Shown here: positions 1-8,273 of the stretch, in pieces
Numbering within the stretch: position 1 is the stretch's first letter
How the letters are laid out: every line of letters begins with the position of its first letter
From: a virus
DNA length: 25,243 nt
Virus record (IMG/VR): IMGVR_UViG_3300037427_001900
Span: 1 to 25,243 of that record
Strand: one strand, 5' to 3'
Position numbers and translations under genes: made by a program
Notes under the pieces: generated by a model
What the model was told of the DNA's origin: nothing
The model's input: the letters and a program-made list of their open reading frames with translations, nothing else
Databases searched by the model: none

Positions 1-2242
1 CATCGTTAAGTGCTAAATTAAAACTATTAAATGTAACACTTTTTAAATTTGTATTATATGTCCAGTCTGTTCTTTTTAACCCATTTACTTTTACATTAAG
101 TTGTGTATTGTTATTTGGTATTGCTGTGATTTCCCAAACAAGTTTTTTTGTATCTAAATTATTTTGAGTAACAATAAATGTATCTTCTATTTTTTGTTTG
201 AACGGTTGTTTGTGTCCTACCCAAGTTGTGTCATATGTAACATCTCCGTTAGGTAATATTTTCTTGTAGTAAATGTAACCTTTAGCAAAGTTTGTTGAGT
301 TACCACCAAACGGTATGTAACTTATAACGTCTCCTGATAAATTATTATCGTAAACTATTTCACTAAAGTTATTAAAATTTTTGTAGTGTAACGGAAAGCC
401 TAAAACACTATCATTAACAGTATTTGTTAATCCAGGTTTGTATGAAAATATTTTAGTACCTGCAAAAGATGATTGCGGGTATGTTAAAGTGTCTCCTAGA
501 GACTTTTTATTAACATCATATCCTTGAAATAATGGAGCAGTATTTACTTTAGTTTTTTGCTGTCCGACCAACCATCTTGTTCCTGACCAATAATATTCTT
601 TACCTTGATGGTTATTACCAAATAATATTGAAACAATATCGCCTACTTCTGGTGAGTAAGGAACAAAGTTTCCATCTCCGTCTATTGCTCCTGTAGGATT
701 TGTATCTGCAGGAAGCCTTGTTAATTTAACTCTATCTTTGAATGTTAGTTCGGTACCATCTGCAATAGTATCTGCATTTGAAGATGTTATTGTATTTGTA
801 CTTCTATCAACTGTTAATACCAGGGAGCCTTCAGAAATACCTGTTCCTGATATAGTTGCTCCTATGTATACATCGGTTGTTGATGTTAATACAATAGTAG
901 CAGACGCACTAACAGAACCGTTTACAGTTTGTTTTTGCTCGTCTTCTACAACATAGATATATCTAGATACTGCTGTTTCTTCATCCGGTATAATAATTTT
1001 ATTATTAATTTTTAAACCTTGGCTATCTAGTGGAGCACTTACAGGTCTGCCTTCTATTTCAGATAGAGTATAATCTTCTCCACTTAAATCTGCACTAAAA
1101 CTTAAACCCTTATTACCAAAGTTATATAATTCTAAATTTCTATCAAATTCTAAAATAGGTCTTTTTGCTCTATATTTTTTAGCAGGCAAAGAACTTCCTG
1201 CTTCTAAAAATCTATCTTTGTGATGCCAAAAGTTAATTCTACTCCAGGTATTATTATCCGTTGTTCCTCTTTGCATTAACATATAGTCTGGTGTTTCTTG
1301 TGTGTTACCACCGTCCCATGGACTGTTATCAAATCCATATTCACCGTCATTTATATAAGATAAAAATTCGCCTGCACCTGTAACATAACCTTTCCAGTAA
1401 GTATCTCCTGATTCAGTTATATCGTCTAAGGTATTAAAAACTGTTCCTGTTAATTGTCCTAATGCATCATAGTATGGTCTGCCTGATAACCCTATCGCTG
1501 TAATGGCGCCTGAAGGTTTATCCGTAGCAATTAAATTTGATTCTGCTGTGATTATTTCTTGATCCCACGGTACAAAAGCCGGAGTTGAGAACACAGCACT
1601 ATAGTTTTGTTCTTTTGCATATAATATAATGCTTTCCCCAACACCCTCTACAATATATCTAGCACCCATGTAAGATTCAGGTATTACATGTTCTCCAGTA
1701 AACTCTACTACAGCACCATTCTTTAATTCGATACCGTTAGGCGAAGTATAAGACTTCTTGCCTAATATATCTTTTAATACATTGATAGGTGTTGCTAAGG
1801 TTCCGTTAATGGAAATAGTTCTTGGGCCTTCTGTACTCCAAAAGTATTCTTGATAGTTTATTAACTTATCATAATTAATTGGTGGAAGGAAACTGTAAAA
1901 GTTTGTGTCGAATAAAACGTTTTGTTTGTTTGTATCAGCACCATAACTGCTTAGTTGGTTTAAAAAGTCCTCATAGAACAATATGTTTGTAGAATCACCT
2001 TCTACTGGATCTAAAGAATTAACAACTGGTTCTAAACTATATTTTTCTCTTTCTGGTGTATGCTCTTGTACATAAAAATCATTATTAGGGTTGAATTGCT
2101 CAAATTCTTTTCTACCTACGTAGGCTGAAATAGATTCAATATTACTTTTACTGAATAATTGCTCAACTGTAGTTTCAAAAAAGTTTTTCAGTACAGTAGT
2201 TTGTAACTGTCCTGGTAACTTTTTAATTTGCTTGTCAGCCAT
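1..2242 (-). CDS. Large virion (baseplate-region) structural protein, 3' part cut by window edge
   Basis: An uninterrupted minus-strand frame runs from ATG at 2242 off the left edge (747 codons visible). The N-terminus reads MADKQIKKLPGQLQTTVLKN, followed by FFETTVEQLFSKSN and a YVGRKEF segment, an opening I associate with large structural proteins of marine T4-like phages. The rest is rich in Asn, Thr, Gly and aromatic residues with many short beta-like stretches, as expected for a tail or baseplate protein. A good ribosome site (AAGGA, about 2247-2251) lies just before the ATG, and gp6 ends only 8 nt upstream, so the two are cotranscribed. In T4 the gene after 6 is 7, a large wedge protein; this may be its counterpart by position, but I cannot show homology to gp7. 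The C-terminus is not visible. Confidence 0.75.
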   Translation of the reverse strand, partial: MADKQIKKLPGQLQTTVLKNFFETTVEQLFSKSNIESISAYVGRKEFEQFNPNNDFYVQEHTPEREKYSLEPVVNSLDPVEGDSTNILFYEDFLNQLSSYGADTNKQNVLFDTNFYSFLPPINYDKLINYQEYFWSTEGPRTISINGTLATPINVLKDILGKKSYTSPNGIELKNGAVVEFTGEHVIPESYMGARYIVEGVGESIILYAKEQNYSAVFSTPAFVPWDQEIITAESNLIATDKPSGAITAIGLSGRPYYDALGQLTGTVFNTLDDITESGDTYWKGYVTGAGEFLSYINDGEYGFDNSPWDGGNTQETPDYMLMQRGTTDNNTWSRINFWHHKDRFLEAGSSLPAKKYRAKRPILEFDRNLELYNFGNKGLSFSADLSGEDYTLSEIEGRPVSAPLDSQGLKINNKIIIPDEETAVSRYIYVVEDEQKQTVNGSVSASATIVLTSTTDVYIGATISGTGISEGSLVLTVDRSTNTITSSNADTIADGTELTFKDRVKLTRLPADTNPTGAIDGDGNFVPYSPEVGDIVSILFGNNHQGKEYYWSGTRWLVGQQKTKVNTAPLFQGYDVNKKSLGDTLTYPQSSFAGTKIFSYKPGLTNTVNDSVLGFPLHYKNFNNFSEIVYDNNLSGDVISYIPFGGNSTNFAKGYIYYKKILPNGDVTYDTTWVGHKQPFKQKIEDTFIVTQNNLDTKKLVWEITAIPNNNTQLNVKVNGLKRTDWTYNTNLKSVTFNSFNLALND

Positions 2243-2250
2243 GGTATTCC

Positions 2251-5200
2251 TTAATATCCGCTGTAGCCGCCGCCAGATCCGCCTGATCCGCCTGAGCCGT
2301 TATTGCTGGAACTACTATTTCCAACAGAGTTATTTAATGTAATTGTATTACCTAAAGTGGTGTCTGCAACACTTTGATCTAACACATACGTTCCATGATA
2401 GAATGTTACACCGTTAGGCATATAGAATGTTTGTCCAAAGAATATATGTGAATGACTTGTACCATCTCCTGCAAAGTTTGCCGCTTCTGATGTTGCATAT
2501 AACGGATAGTATCCATTAATTGCATACGGTCCTGTTGATTTTTCCGCTCCGTCATACGTTGTAAATAGTCCTGAACTTGACTTATCTGGTTTGATATTTC
2601 CGTGTGTTAATTTATCTACAACATCTATATCATCTATAGATGCAGTACTTAAAAATAGTTCATCCGAATCTGCTTTAACTTGGAACAAGTCCCCAAATAC
2701 TCCGTTTGCTTTTTTAGGTACAATAACAATACTTCCTATTGAGTTACCTACCTGTTGATGTATATAACTGCTTAATTCTGTAAAGTAAAAAGTATCTCCA
2801 AAGTCCCAGTTATCTACATCAAAATATTTATTAATTGCAGTAACTACTTGGGTTTTAATTTCGTTATCGCTTAAACTTGTACCTGGCAATCTAACTACTT
2901 TAAATCTTGCTTGTAATTCATTCAATGCATCTGCTCCAAATAACATTTTAAACTTTCCACTTTTAAATACTAATTGGTCACTTGCAGATTTAAATTCTTG
3001 TAATACTGCAAATTCATTTTCTAACATCGAACTTGTGGGCGGTGTTGGAAATGCTGTTCCAGGTACATTAATATATGCTTGTACTTGCGAGTGGTAAGAA
3101 GTTGTTAGTAAGAAAAATTCGTGTATATTACTAATGCTAGGATCTATTCTTACACTATTATCTGCAATATGTGTCCATTTAAATATGACGCCGTTCTGCC
3201 TTGCAGACTTTGTATTCTGTGTAAAACTTCTTCCTTTTTTAGCAAAATGATTTGAGCTTTCGTAATTTGATACTCTTGATAAGTCTGTACTACTTTTTGA
3301 CATAATATAAACTTTGCCTGTATTCACGGAGTATACTTTTTTATTGTGGAGTCCGTTAGATGCACCCAGCCCTTCTGTATTATCAAATGTATCAACTATT
3401 GTTTTGTTTTTAACTAAGAAGTATTCGTAGTCTGATGTATTATGAACAACACCTGAAACCGTTTGTCCGTTACCTCCTGCATTACCAATTGAGTCTCCTG
3501 CAATTTTAGTGTAGTCATCACTAAAATTAACTCCGTTTTCTCTTCTCAAATCTAATATTCCTGATTTAACAGGTCTTGTATAAGTGTAACCATCAAAGTC
3601 TTCGTAGTTTTCAAATAATATAATATCATCATCTCCAACAAACTTTTCAAATTGAATAGGATCATCTGGACTATCTGACGATTGTGTGTTTACTGGTGTA
3701 ACTTTAACTTTTTTAGGATCTGTGTACCCGTCCGGATATTGGAAGTTGCCAATTGCACTATATAAAATTGGGCTGTCAATTCTTGCATTGTCGTTAACAT
3801 ATTTAATACTAATAGTATCACTTCTATTATTTCTTGTAGTACTATCTACAGCATAATGATGTCTAGTATTCAGTTCTATTTTAATATTACCTGTTTGTTC
3901 AGTAGCATCACTATCTAGTAGATAAAATCCATTACCATCTCCTACCACACTAGGCGCCAATGAAGGCTGGTTAACATTATTATATCTATATCTAATGTTT
4001 CCAGAGCCGTCTAATATATTGCCACCGAATGTTGTATTACTAAAAGGTATAGTGATAGTTGGTAGTGAATTAACAACACCAGTATCATCTACAATAACTA
4101 CGTTGCCGTCATCTGTTGTAGCAGAACTAGTGCCTAATTCTATATTTGCTTGTTCTACAAATTCACCTACAGTTCCGTTTTTGTATATTCCAAAGTTAGA
4201 TGTTAAAGATACTTGTACATCAGAGAATTTAACATTTCTAGAAATTAATGGAATATTTTGAAAATATGATCCTGTTGTAGGCAAATACCATCTATCGCCA
4301 AGTGTTGTACCATCTTGGTCGACCCAACTAAATCCTTCTGTAAAACTTGGTTTTAGGTTTAAAGTTGGCAATTCAATAGTATCGTATTTTGCTAATCCTG
4401 TTGCATTGTCTTGTATTCTGTTTTGATTAACGTCATAAAAACGTATATCTTCTAAACTTTCAAATACAAACTGCGTACCTCTTATTTCTATGTCATATCT
4501 ATAAGACAATGTGTCTATTGTAGTATAGTTAAATCTTAATATCCAACTTGCATCAGCACCTGTACCTGTAATATCGCCTGTGTTTCCTGCACTAAATTCT
4601 ATTGAAGAAGATAAGTTATTATTTTCTATAATGTAGTATCTGTTTTCACTAGGCATAAATCTTAAGCCAAATGTTGCTCTATTAGTTAATGCATTTCTTA
4701 ATTCTTGTTCTTCAAGTGCGAATAGTGTTTTTCTTAATACCACTATAAGTTCGTCACATTTCCATCCGTTTTTAATTTCTTTGTTAAGTTTTACTGGTCC
4801 GTTAGTAGTACTGCTGGAAGAATTTCTAACACCATTATTATCTATGCTTATAATTTTAACCCATTCATAACTTGACTTGTCAGCAGGATCATAGAATCTT
4901 AACATATAACCTGGCTGTATAATTTTAAAATTGGTATTTGCAGTATTAACGTCTGTGGCAGTACCTGAATTAGTGAATAACTCTGTTAGGTAACCAAATT
5001 GTCCTACACTTTTTCTTGGCAATGTATTCCACGATATGCCATATATGGAAATATCAAACATGTCTTGATATTGTGGCTCTTCCTTAATTGCTGTCCTATA
5101 CGAACTGTATATAAAATCGTTTAATTTTAAATTCTTTACTATTATTGGGAATTTAGTATTAATAAAATCCTGTGCTGTATTAGTTTGCGTAATAGTAAAT

Positions 5201-6687
5201 GTATCGCTAGAGTTACTTGCCTCCTCATACAATGCTCCGTCTTCTGCAATGTTTGTTGTAGTCTGGAATGTGCTAGTAGGATCGGTAATATCAATATATC
5301 TACTATGCCCTGCATGTGTTTTATTAGTAACTTTTAGTTTTTTAATATTTGTACTTTTAGCCAACGGTAGTACTTGATAATCTTGTGCTGTTATCATTCT
5401 GTCTTGAGCATAGTAAGCCTTAGGTGCTCTTTCTTTAATGCCTGCTAAACTTTCTGCTGGTAAACTATTTGTTACAGCATTTTCTAATCTGGTTGTTATT
5501 GTTAAATTGTATTGTTTTCCGTCTTGTGTTAAGTAAGGTATTGTTGTAACAGTTGCTCTAACATCATCTGGTTGCAGTTGGAATCTTTCGTTATCACTTA
5601 CTCTATAAAATGCTCTATATTTTCCTACTGGTACATTTGCAAAGTTACCGTCTGCAAATTGTAGTTTAATACCACCTGTACCTAAGTTTTGTACAGCATA
5701 TAGCAACGGTGTGTTTTTTGCTTTAGTATTATACATAAGTGTTTGTCCAACCGTATTTGGCACTTTAGTCCACTTTGATAATACGTTATTAAGTGAGTCT
5801 ACTTCTTGTAGGTATACATCGAACTCATTAATGTTTTCAACATTAATATCTTGTTGTCTGTTTTCAATTGGTTGTGCAAAGTTAAATTCTTGTACATTTA
5901 ATGTTCCTTGTTTGAACATCATAAAGAATCCTGTGTTCTTACTTAAAAGACCTAAGCCGTCGTTTCTATGAATAATTGAAAAGTTATTTGTAGCATCAGG
6001 ATGTTTTTCTGCAAATACACCTGCATCTTCAAAATCCATATTTACAAAATCAAAATTTCTATTTACACCGTTAACGTTTACACTGAAGTTATGTGCTAGT
6101 GGAGAATTGTTAGGAGTATTAATATCATATCTATCTGTTAGTATGCCTCCAATTGTTCCTGTTTTAACAGGTTTACTAAATCTGTTTACATTTCCAAATG
6201 CACTATTCATAATAGTTATAAACTGTTCGTAACTATCTGGGTTGTTGGCATCGTTCCAACTAATTGTTCTATCGTTTAAATTATTTCCTGCACTATCTGT
6301 TAATGGCTCATTGGTTGAAACACTAACAATTTTCATTAAGCCACTAGCAGGAATATTTCTTTTAGGATTGTAACCTAATTGTCTAGCAAGTTTAAATACT
6401 GAATCTTTTCTTTCTGCTGTTTCTAGAAAGTTTTCTCTAGTATTAATATCCATTCTAAATGCAATACTCTGACCTAAGTAGGCAAGCAATTCTATAATTG
6501 CTATAAATTCTGAACTTTCAATATAGTCATTGAAGTTTTCAGGAAAGTTTGTTTTAATATATTCGACCATTGCATTTCTAATGGTATCGAAATCATATGC
6601 TTGAAAGTCTACTTGACTGTATGCCTGATAGGCTACGGACCAATCCTCTGCCGCAAATAAATTGTTTTGTCTACTGTTTACTGCCAT
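2251..6687 (-). CDS. 6: Baseplate wedge protein gp6-like, oversized
   Basis: A 1478-residue protein. Residues about 42-115 hold the family signature near the N-terminus: a NFPENFNDYIESSEFIAI-type segment, then LLAYLGQSIAFRMDINTREN and a KLARQLGYNP segment, as in T4 gp6 and related J-type wedge proteins. Around residues 1250-1330 another conserved-looking block (RFKVVRLPGTSLSD to DTFYFTELSSYI) resembles the gp6 C-terminal domain. gp6 forms the ring of the baseplate that surrounds the hub. T4 gp6 is about 660 residues, so roughly 800 extra residues lie between the ends. The last ~25 residues are low-complexity Ser/Asn/Gly ending in GGSGGSGGGYSGY. The gene starts one base after the gp25 stop (TAA-T-ATG), implying translational coupling. 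The family call is firm; the role of the extra region is unknown. Confidence 0.88.
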   Translation of the reverse strand: MAVNSRQNNLFAAEDWSVAYQAYSQVDFQAYDFDTIRNAMVEYIKTNFPENFNDYIESSEFIAIIELLAYLGQSIAFRMDINTRENFLETAERKDSVFKLARQLGYNPKRNIPASGLMKIVSVSTNEPLTDSAGNNLNDRTISWNDANNPDSYEQFITIMNSAFGNVNRFSKPVKTGTIGGILTDRYDINTPNNSPLAHNFSVNVNGVNRNFDFVNMDFEDAGVFAEKHPDATNNFSIIHRNDGLGLLSKNTGFFMMFKQGTLNVQEFNFAQPIENRQQDINVENINEFDVYLQEVDSLNNVLSKWTKVPNTVGQTLMYNTKAKNTPLLYAVQNLGTGGIKLQFADGNFANVPVGKYRAFYRVSDNERFQLQPDDVRATVTTIPYLTQDGKQYNLTITTRLENAVTNSLPAESLAGIKERAPKAYYAQDRMITAQDYQVLPLAKSTNIKKLKVTNKTHAGHSRYIDITDPTSTFQTTTNIAEDGALYEEASNSSDTFTITQTNTAQDFINTKFPIIVKNLKLNDFIYSSYRTAIKEEPQYQDMFDISIYGISWNTLPRKSVGQFGYLTELFTNSGTATDVNTANTNFKIIQPGYMLRFYDPADKSSYEWVKIISIDNNGVRNSSSSTTNGPVKLNKEIKNGWKCDELIVVLRKTLFALEEQELRNALTNRATFGLRFMPSENRYYIIENNNLSSSIEFSAGNTGDITGTGADASWILRFNYTTIDTLSYRYDIEIRGTQFVFESLEDIRFYDVNQNRIQDNATGLAKYDTIELPTLNLKPSFTEGFSWVDQDGTTLGDRWYLPTTGSYFQNIPLISRNVKFSDVQVSLTSNFGIYKNGTVGEFVEQANIELGTSSATTDDGNVVIVDDTGVVNSLPTITIPFSNTTFGGNILDGSGNIRYRYNNVNQPSLAPSVVGDGNGFYLLDSDATEQTGNIKIELNTRHHYAVDSTTRNNRSDTISIKYVNDNARIDSPILYSAIGNFQYPDGYTDPKKVKVTPVNTQSSDSPDDPIQFEKFVGDDDIILFENYEDFDGYTYTRPVKSGILDLRRENGVNFSDDYTKIAGDSIGNAGGNGQTVSGVVHNTSDYEYFLVKNKTIVDTFDNTEGLGASNGLHNKKVYSVNTGKVYIMSKSSTDLSRVSNYESSNHFAKKGRSFTQNTKSARQNGVIFKWTHIADNSVRIDPSISNIHEFFLLTTSYHSQVQAYINVPGTAFPTPPTSSMLENEFAVLQEFKSASDQLVFKSGKFKMLFGADALNELQARFKVVRLPGTSLSDNEIKTQVVTAINKYFDVDNWDFGDTFYFTELSSYIHQQVGNSIGSIVIVPKKANGVFGDLFQVKADSDELFLSTASIDDIDVVDKLTHGNIKPDKSSSGLFTTYDGAEKSTGPYAINGYYPLYATSEAANFAGDGTSHSHIFFGQTFYMPNGVTFYHGTYVLDQSVADTTLGNTITLNNSVGNSSSSNNGSGGSGGSGGGYSGY

Positions 6688-6688
6688 A

Positions 6689-7060
6689 TTAGTTCTCTAC
6701 ATTGTCTCTAGCATACTCTACAAATAAAGTGTCTTCGTTTAAGAAAGGTTTAAACTTTAAATGTACAGTTACTCTAATAGTATGGTCGAGTACTTGCGTG
6801 AACATGTCTGTGATTTCAACTCTAGGATCTTTAGAAACTACTCTGTCTATATCTTCCTTGATTTCTTCCACCACAAATTCATCCAATGGGTTCATTAGTA
6901 TATCCCAAATGCGTGTTCCGTAGTTTGGTCTCATTACTCGTTCGCCCTTTCTTGAATAGAGCTCGTTGAGTAAGTCTGATTTAATTAGTTCACCATCAAT
7001 TTTAGTAAATGGTGCCCTTACCTTCCCTACCGTGCTAAAGCCTCGATAAATGTTTGCCAT
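6689..7060 (-). CDS. 25: Baseplate wedge protein gp25
   Basis: A 123-residue protein with the typical gp25/GpW-like pattern: MANIYRGFSTVG at the start, a central RKGERVMRPNYGTRIWDILM stretch, then an acidic helix and a beta-rich C-terminus (VTVHLKFKPF). gp25 is a small wedge subunit that carries a conserved core found from myophages to type VI secretion sheath baseplates. I chose ATG 7060 over the in-frame ATG 7075, which would add MINID, because the family begins at MANIYRG and because a late-promoter-like box covers the longer N-terminus. No Shine-Dalgarno precedes 7060. The late box ends exactly 5 nt upstream, so the mRNA may begin at the A of this ATG. gp6 follows after one base. Confidence 0.9.
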   Translation of the reverse strand: MANIYRGFSTVGKVRAPFTKIDGELIKSDLLNELYSRKGERVMRPNYGTRIWDILMNPLDEFVVEEIKEDIDRVVSKDPRVEITDMFTQVLDHTIRVTVHLKFKPFLNEDTLFVEYARDNVEN

Positions 7061-7065
7061 ATCAA

Positions 7066-7073
7066 TATTTATC
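7066..7073 (-). promoter_or_regulatory. Late promoter box GATAAATA (for gp25-gp6)
   Basis: On the minus strand the octamer GATAAATA (T4 late consensus TATAAATA) is followed by TTGAT and then the gp25 ATG. T4-type late start sites lie about 6 nt after the box, which here is the A of the start codon. Confidence 0.55.
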
Positions 7074-7080
7074 ATAAACG

Positions 7081-7098
7081 ATTAAAACTAGTTTTAAT
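7081..7098. repeat. 18-bp perfect palindrome ATTAAAACTAGTTTTAAT
   Basis: A perfect inverted repeat in the divergent gap between gp25 and the 7188 gene. Its first 17 bases recur exactly at 22982-22998, in another divergent gap. It lies 7 nt upstream of the gp25 late box and 15 nt before the -35 of the rightward promoter, so an operator or activator site is plausible. Confidence 0.6.
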
Positions 7099-7113
7099 AT
7101 GCCTAAAAAAAGG

Positions 7114-7142
7114 TTGACTTTGTAAATAGTTGAATACATAAT
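7114..7142 (+). promoter_or_regulatory. Sigma70-type early promoter
   Basis: TTGACT (7114-7119), 17-nt spacer, CATAAT (7137-7142). It points right, towards the ATG at 7188, which has an AAGGAA ribosome site at 7175-7180. Confidence 0.7.
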
Positions 7143-7187
7143 AGCATAGTAAGAATTATCTTGCTTATAAAACTAAGGAAACGTAAA

Positions 7188-7466
7188 ATGCGTAATATCA
7201 TTGACCGATTTGATGGAATCTGCAAAAAAGCCGACGACATCAATAGGAAAATTAAACTTACTGATGGTTCTCGAGGTTACGGCCCGAGATTTTTTAAAAT
7301 GCAACACAAAAAGCAAAACCGTCTACATTCTGTAGGCATTTATGATTACTATACTAAGAACTATGTTCTCTTTGAGATGGTCAACTTAGTTGGTCAAAAA
7401 GGTAAAGTGCCCCAAGAATTTTATGACATGGAAAACATGTTGAAAAATGCACTACCACAACTGTAA
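7188..7466 (+). CDS. Small basic hypothetical protein
   Basis: A 92-residue protein beginning MRNIIDRFDGICKKADDINR. I chose ATG 7188 because AAGGAA lies 7 nt upstream; the open frame extends back to a TTG at 7161, which has no ribosome site. It is Lys/Arg-rich in the first two thirds (GYGPRFFKMQHKKQNR) and has a YDYYTKNYVLFEM beta-like stretch. There is no signal peptide or membrane segment, and I do not recognise the family. It is the first gene behind a strong host-type promoter, so it is probably expressed early, and its last 20 bases overlap the hydrolase gene. A DNA- or RNA-binding role would fit its charge but is a guess. Confidence 0.7.
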   Translation: MRNIIDRFDGICKKADDINRKIKLTDGSRGYGPRFFKMQHKKQNRLHSVGIYDYYTKNYVLFEMVNLVGQKGKVPQEFYDMENMLKNALPQL

Positions 7467-8076
7467 GAATATAGTATTCATTCACGGCAGTGGGCAAAGT
7501 GGATTAAGTTTTAATTTCTTACGAATATTTTTACCTGAACACAATCTAATTACAGTAGAATACGATACCCAAACAGCACCCGATGTGATATCCAGAAACA
7601 TATACACAGAGGTATATGAAGCCTTTGGTGATGAACCGTTTTCTGTTATTGCACATAGTTATGGTTGTATTGTTGGTTTACATGCTATAAAATCTTTACA
7701 TAACTGTAAAACATTTATAGCCATGAGTGCCCCATGGGGAGGAAGTAGAACTGCTAAATGGTTAAGTTTAGTTTTTAGGCAAAGCAAACTGTTTGAATCT
7801 ATGAAGCCGGGAAGTGCTATTTTAACAGCATTACAAACCATTTCAAATAACTTTAAGATAATTAATATAGTAACAACAGGATTTAACGCAAGTGGTAACG
7901 ACCTTGCCGGTATGGGAGAGTCTAACGATGGTCTTCTAACTGTTAAAACACAAAAGGCGATTCCTGAGAATCTTAATAATGTCATTGAAATAGAAATGAC
8001 AACCAGCCATAATGAAGTTTTATTTAATTATGATACTGTTGAAATTATAAAAACACAGGTATTTCATGATGACTAA
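7447..8076 (+). CDS. Alpha/beta hydrolase (lipase/esterase-like)
   Basis: A 209-residue protein with the landmarks of a small alpha/beta hydrolase. The N-terminal strand and oxyanion turn read IVFIHGSGQSG (residues 9-19), and the nucleophile elbow is AHSYG with Ser71. After the next strand comes SAPWGG (94-99), as in lipases and PGAP1-like enzymes. Asp161 in SNDGLLT and His188 in TSHNEVLF complete a likely catalytic triad. It lacks a signal peptide, so it should act in the host cytoplasm; ester or thioester hydrolysis is the expected chemistry, and the substrate is unknown. The ATG lies inside the preceding gene (20-nt overlap), and its own 3' end overlaps the 8066 gene by 11 nt, so all three are one early operon. 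Fold assignment is good; biological role unknown. Confidence 0.82.
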   Translation: MHYHNCKNIVFIHGSGQSGLSFNFLRIFLPEHNLITVEYDTQTAPDVISRNIYTEVYEAFGDEPFSVIAHSYGCIVGLHAIKSLHNCKTFIAMSAPWGGSRTAKWLSLVFRQSKLFESMKPGSAILTALQTISNNFKIINIVTTGFNASGNDLAGMGESNDGLLTVKTQKAIPENLNNVIEIEMTTSHNEVLFNYDTVEIIKTQVFHDD

Positions 8077-8263
8077 TACATCACTTAATAATACATTAGA
8101 AGAGCAACTTCGCACAATGCTCGTTGATAAGAACAACGAGTGCCAGGCTCTTAAAGAAGAAATTAAACAACTTAAAATGATGGTTGCTGAAGAGCAAGAA
8201 GGCAAATATCGTGCTTATATTAAGTTTGCTGATTTACAAAGAGAATTGAAACAACAAATTTAG
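8066..8263 (+). CDS. Small coiled-coil protein
   Basis: A 65-residue protein that is nearly all predicted helix. Residues 10-45 show heptad-like spacing of Leu, Met and Ile among Glu and Lys (EEQLRTMLVDKNNECQALKE, then EIKQLKMMVAEEQE), followed by YRAYIKFADLQREL. A short coiled coil that self-associates or binds a partner is the most one can say. The start could be the first or second ATG (8066 or 8069). Its start lies within the hydrolase gene, and its stop overlaps the convergent gp5 stop by 4 nt. Coding is supported by tight packing and by the composition, not by a recognised family. Confidence 0.68.
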   Translation: MMTNTSLNNTLEEQLRTMLVDKNNECQALKEEIKQLKMMVAEEQEGKYRAYIKFADLQRELKQQI

Positions 8264-8273
8264 TTGTCTTTTT
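8251..8273 (+). terminator. Candidate terminator between convergent genes
   Basis: ACAAC (8251-8255), 7-nt loop, GTTGT (8263-8267), then C and TTTTT (8269-8273). The stem is only 5 bp but the U-tract is right for the rightward operon. It spans the overlapping stop codons of the coiled-coil gene and gp5. Confidence 0.4.

Noticed and set aside
7659-7985. 108-codon minus-strand frame inside the hydrolase gene
   Set aside because: The plus frame holds the catalytic motifs; no ribosome site or promoter supports the antisense frame.
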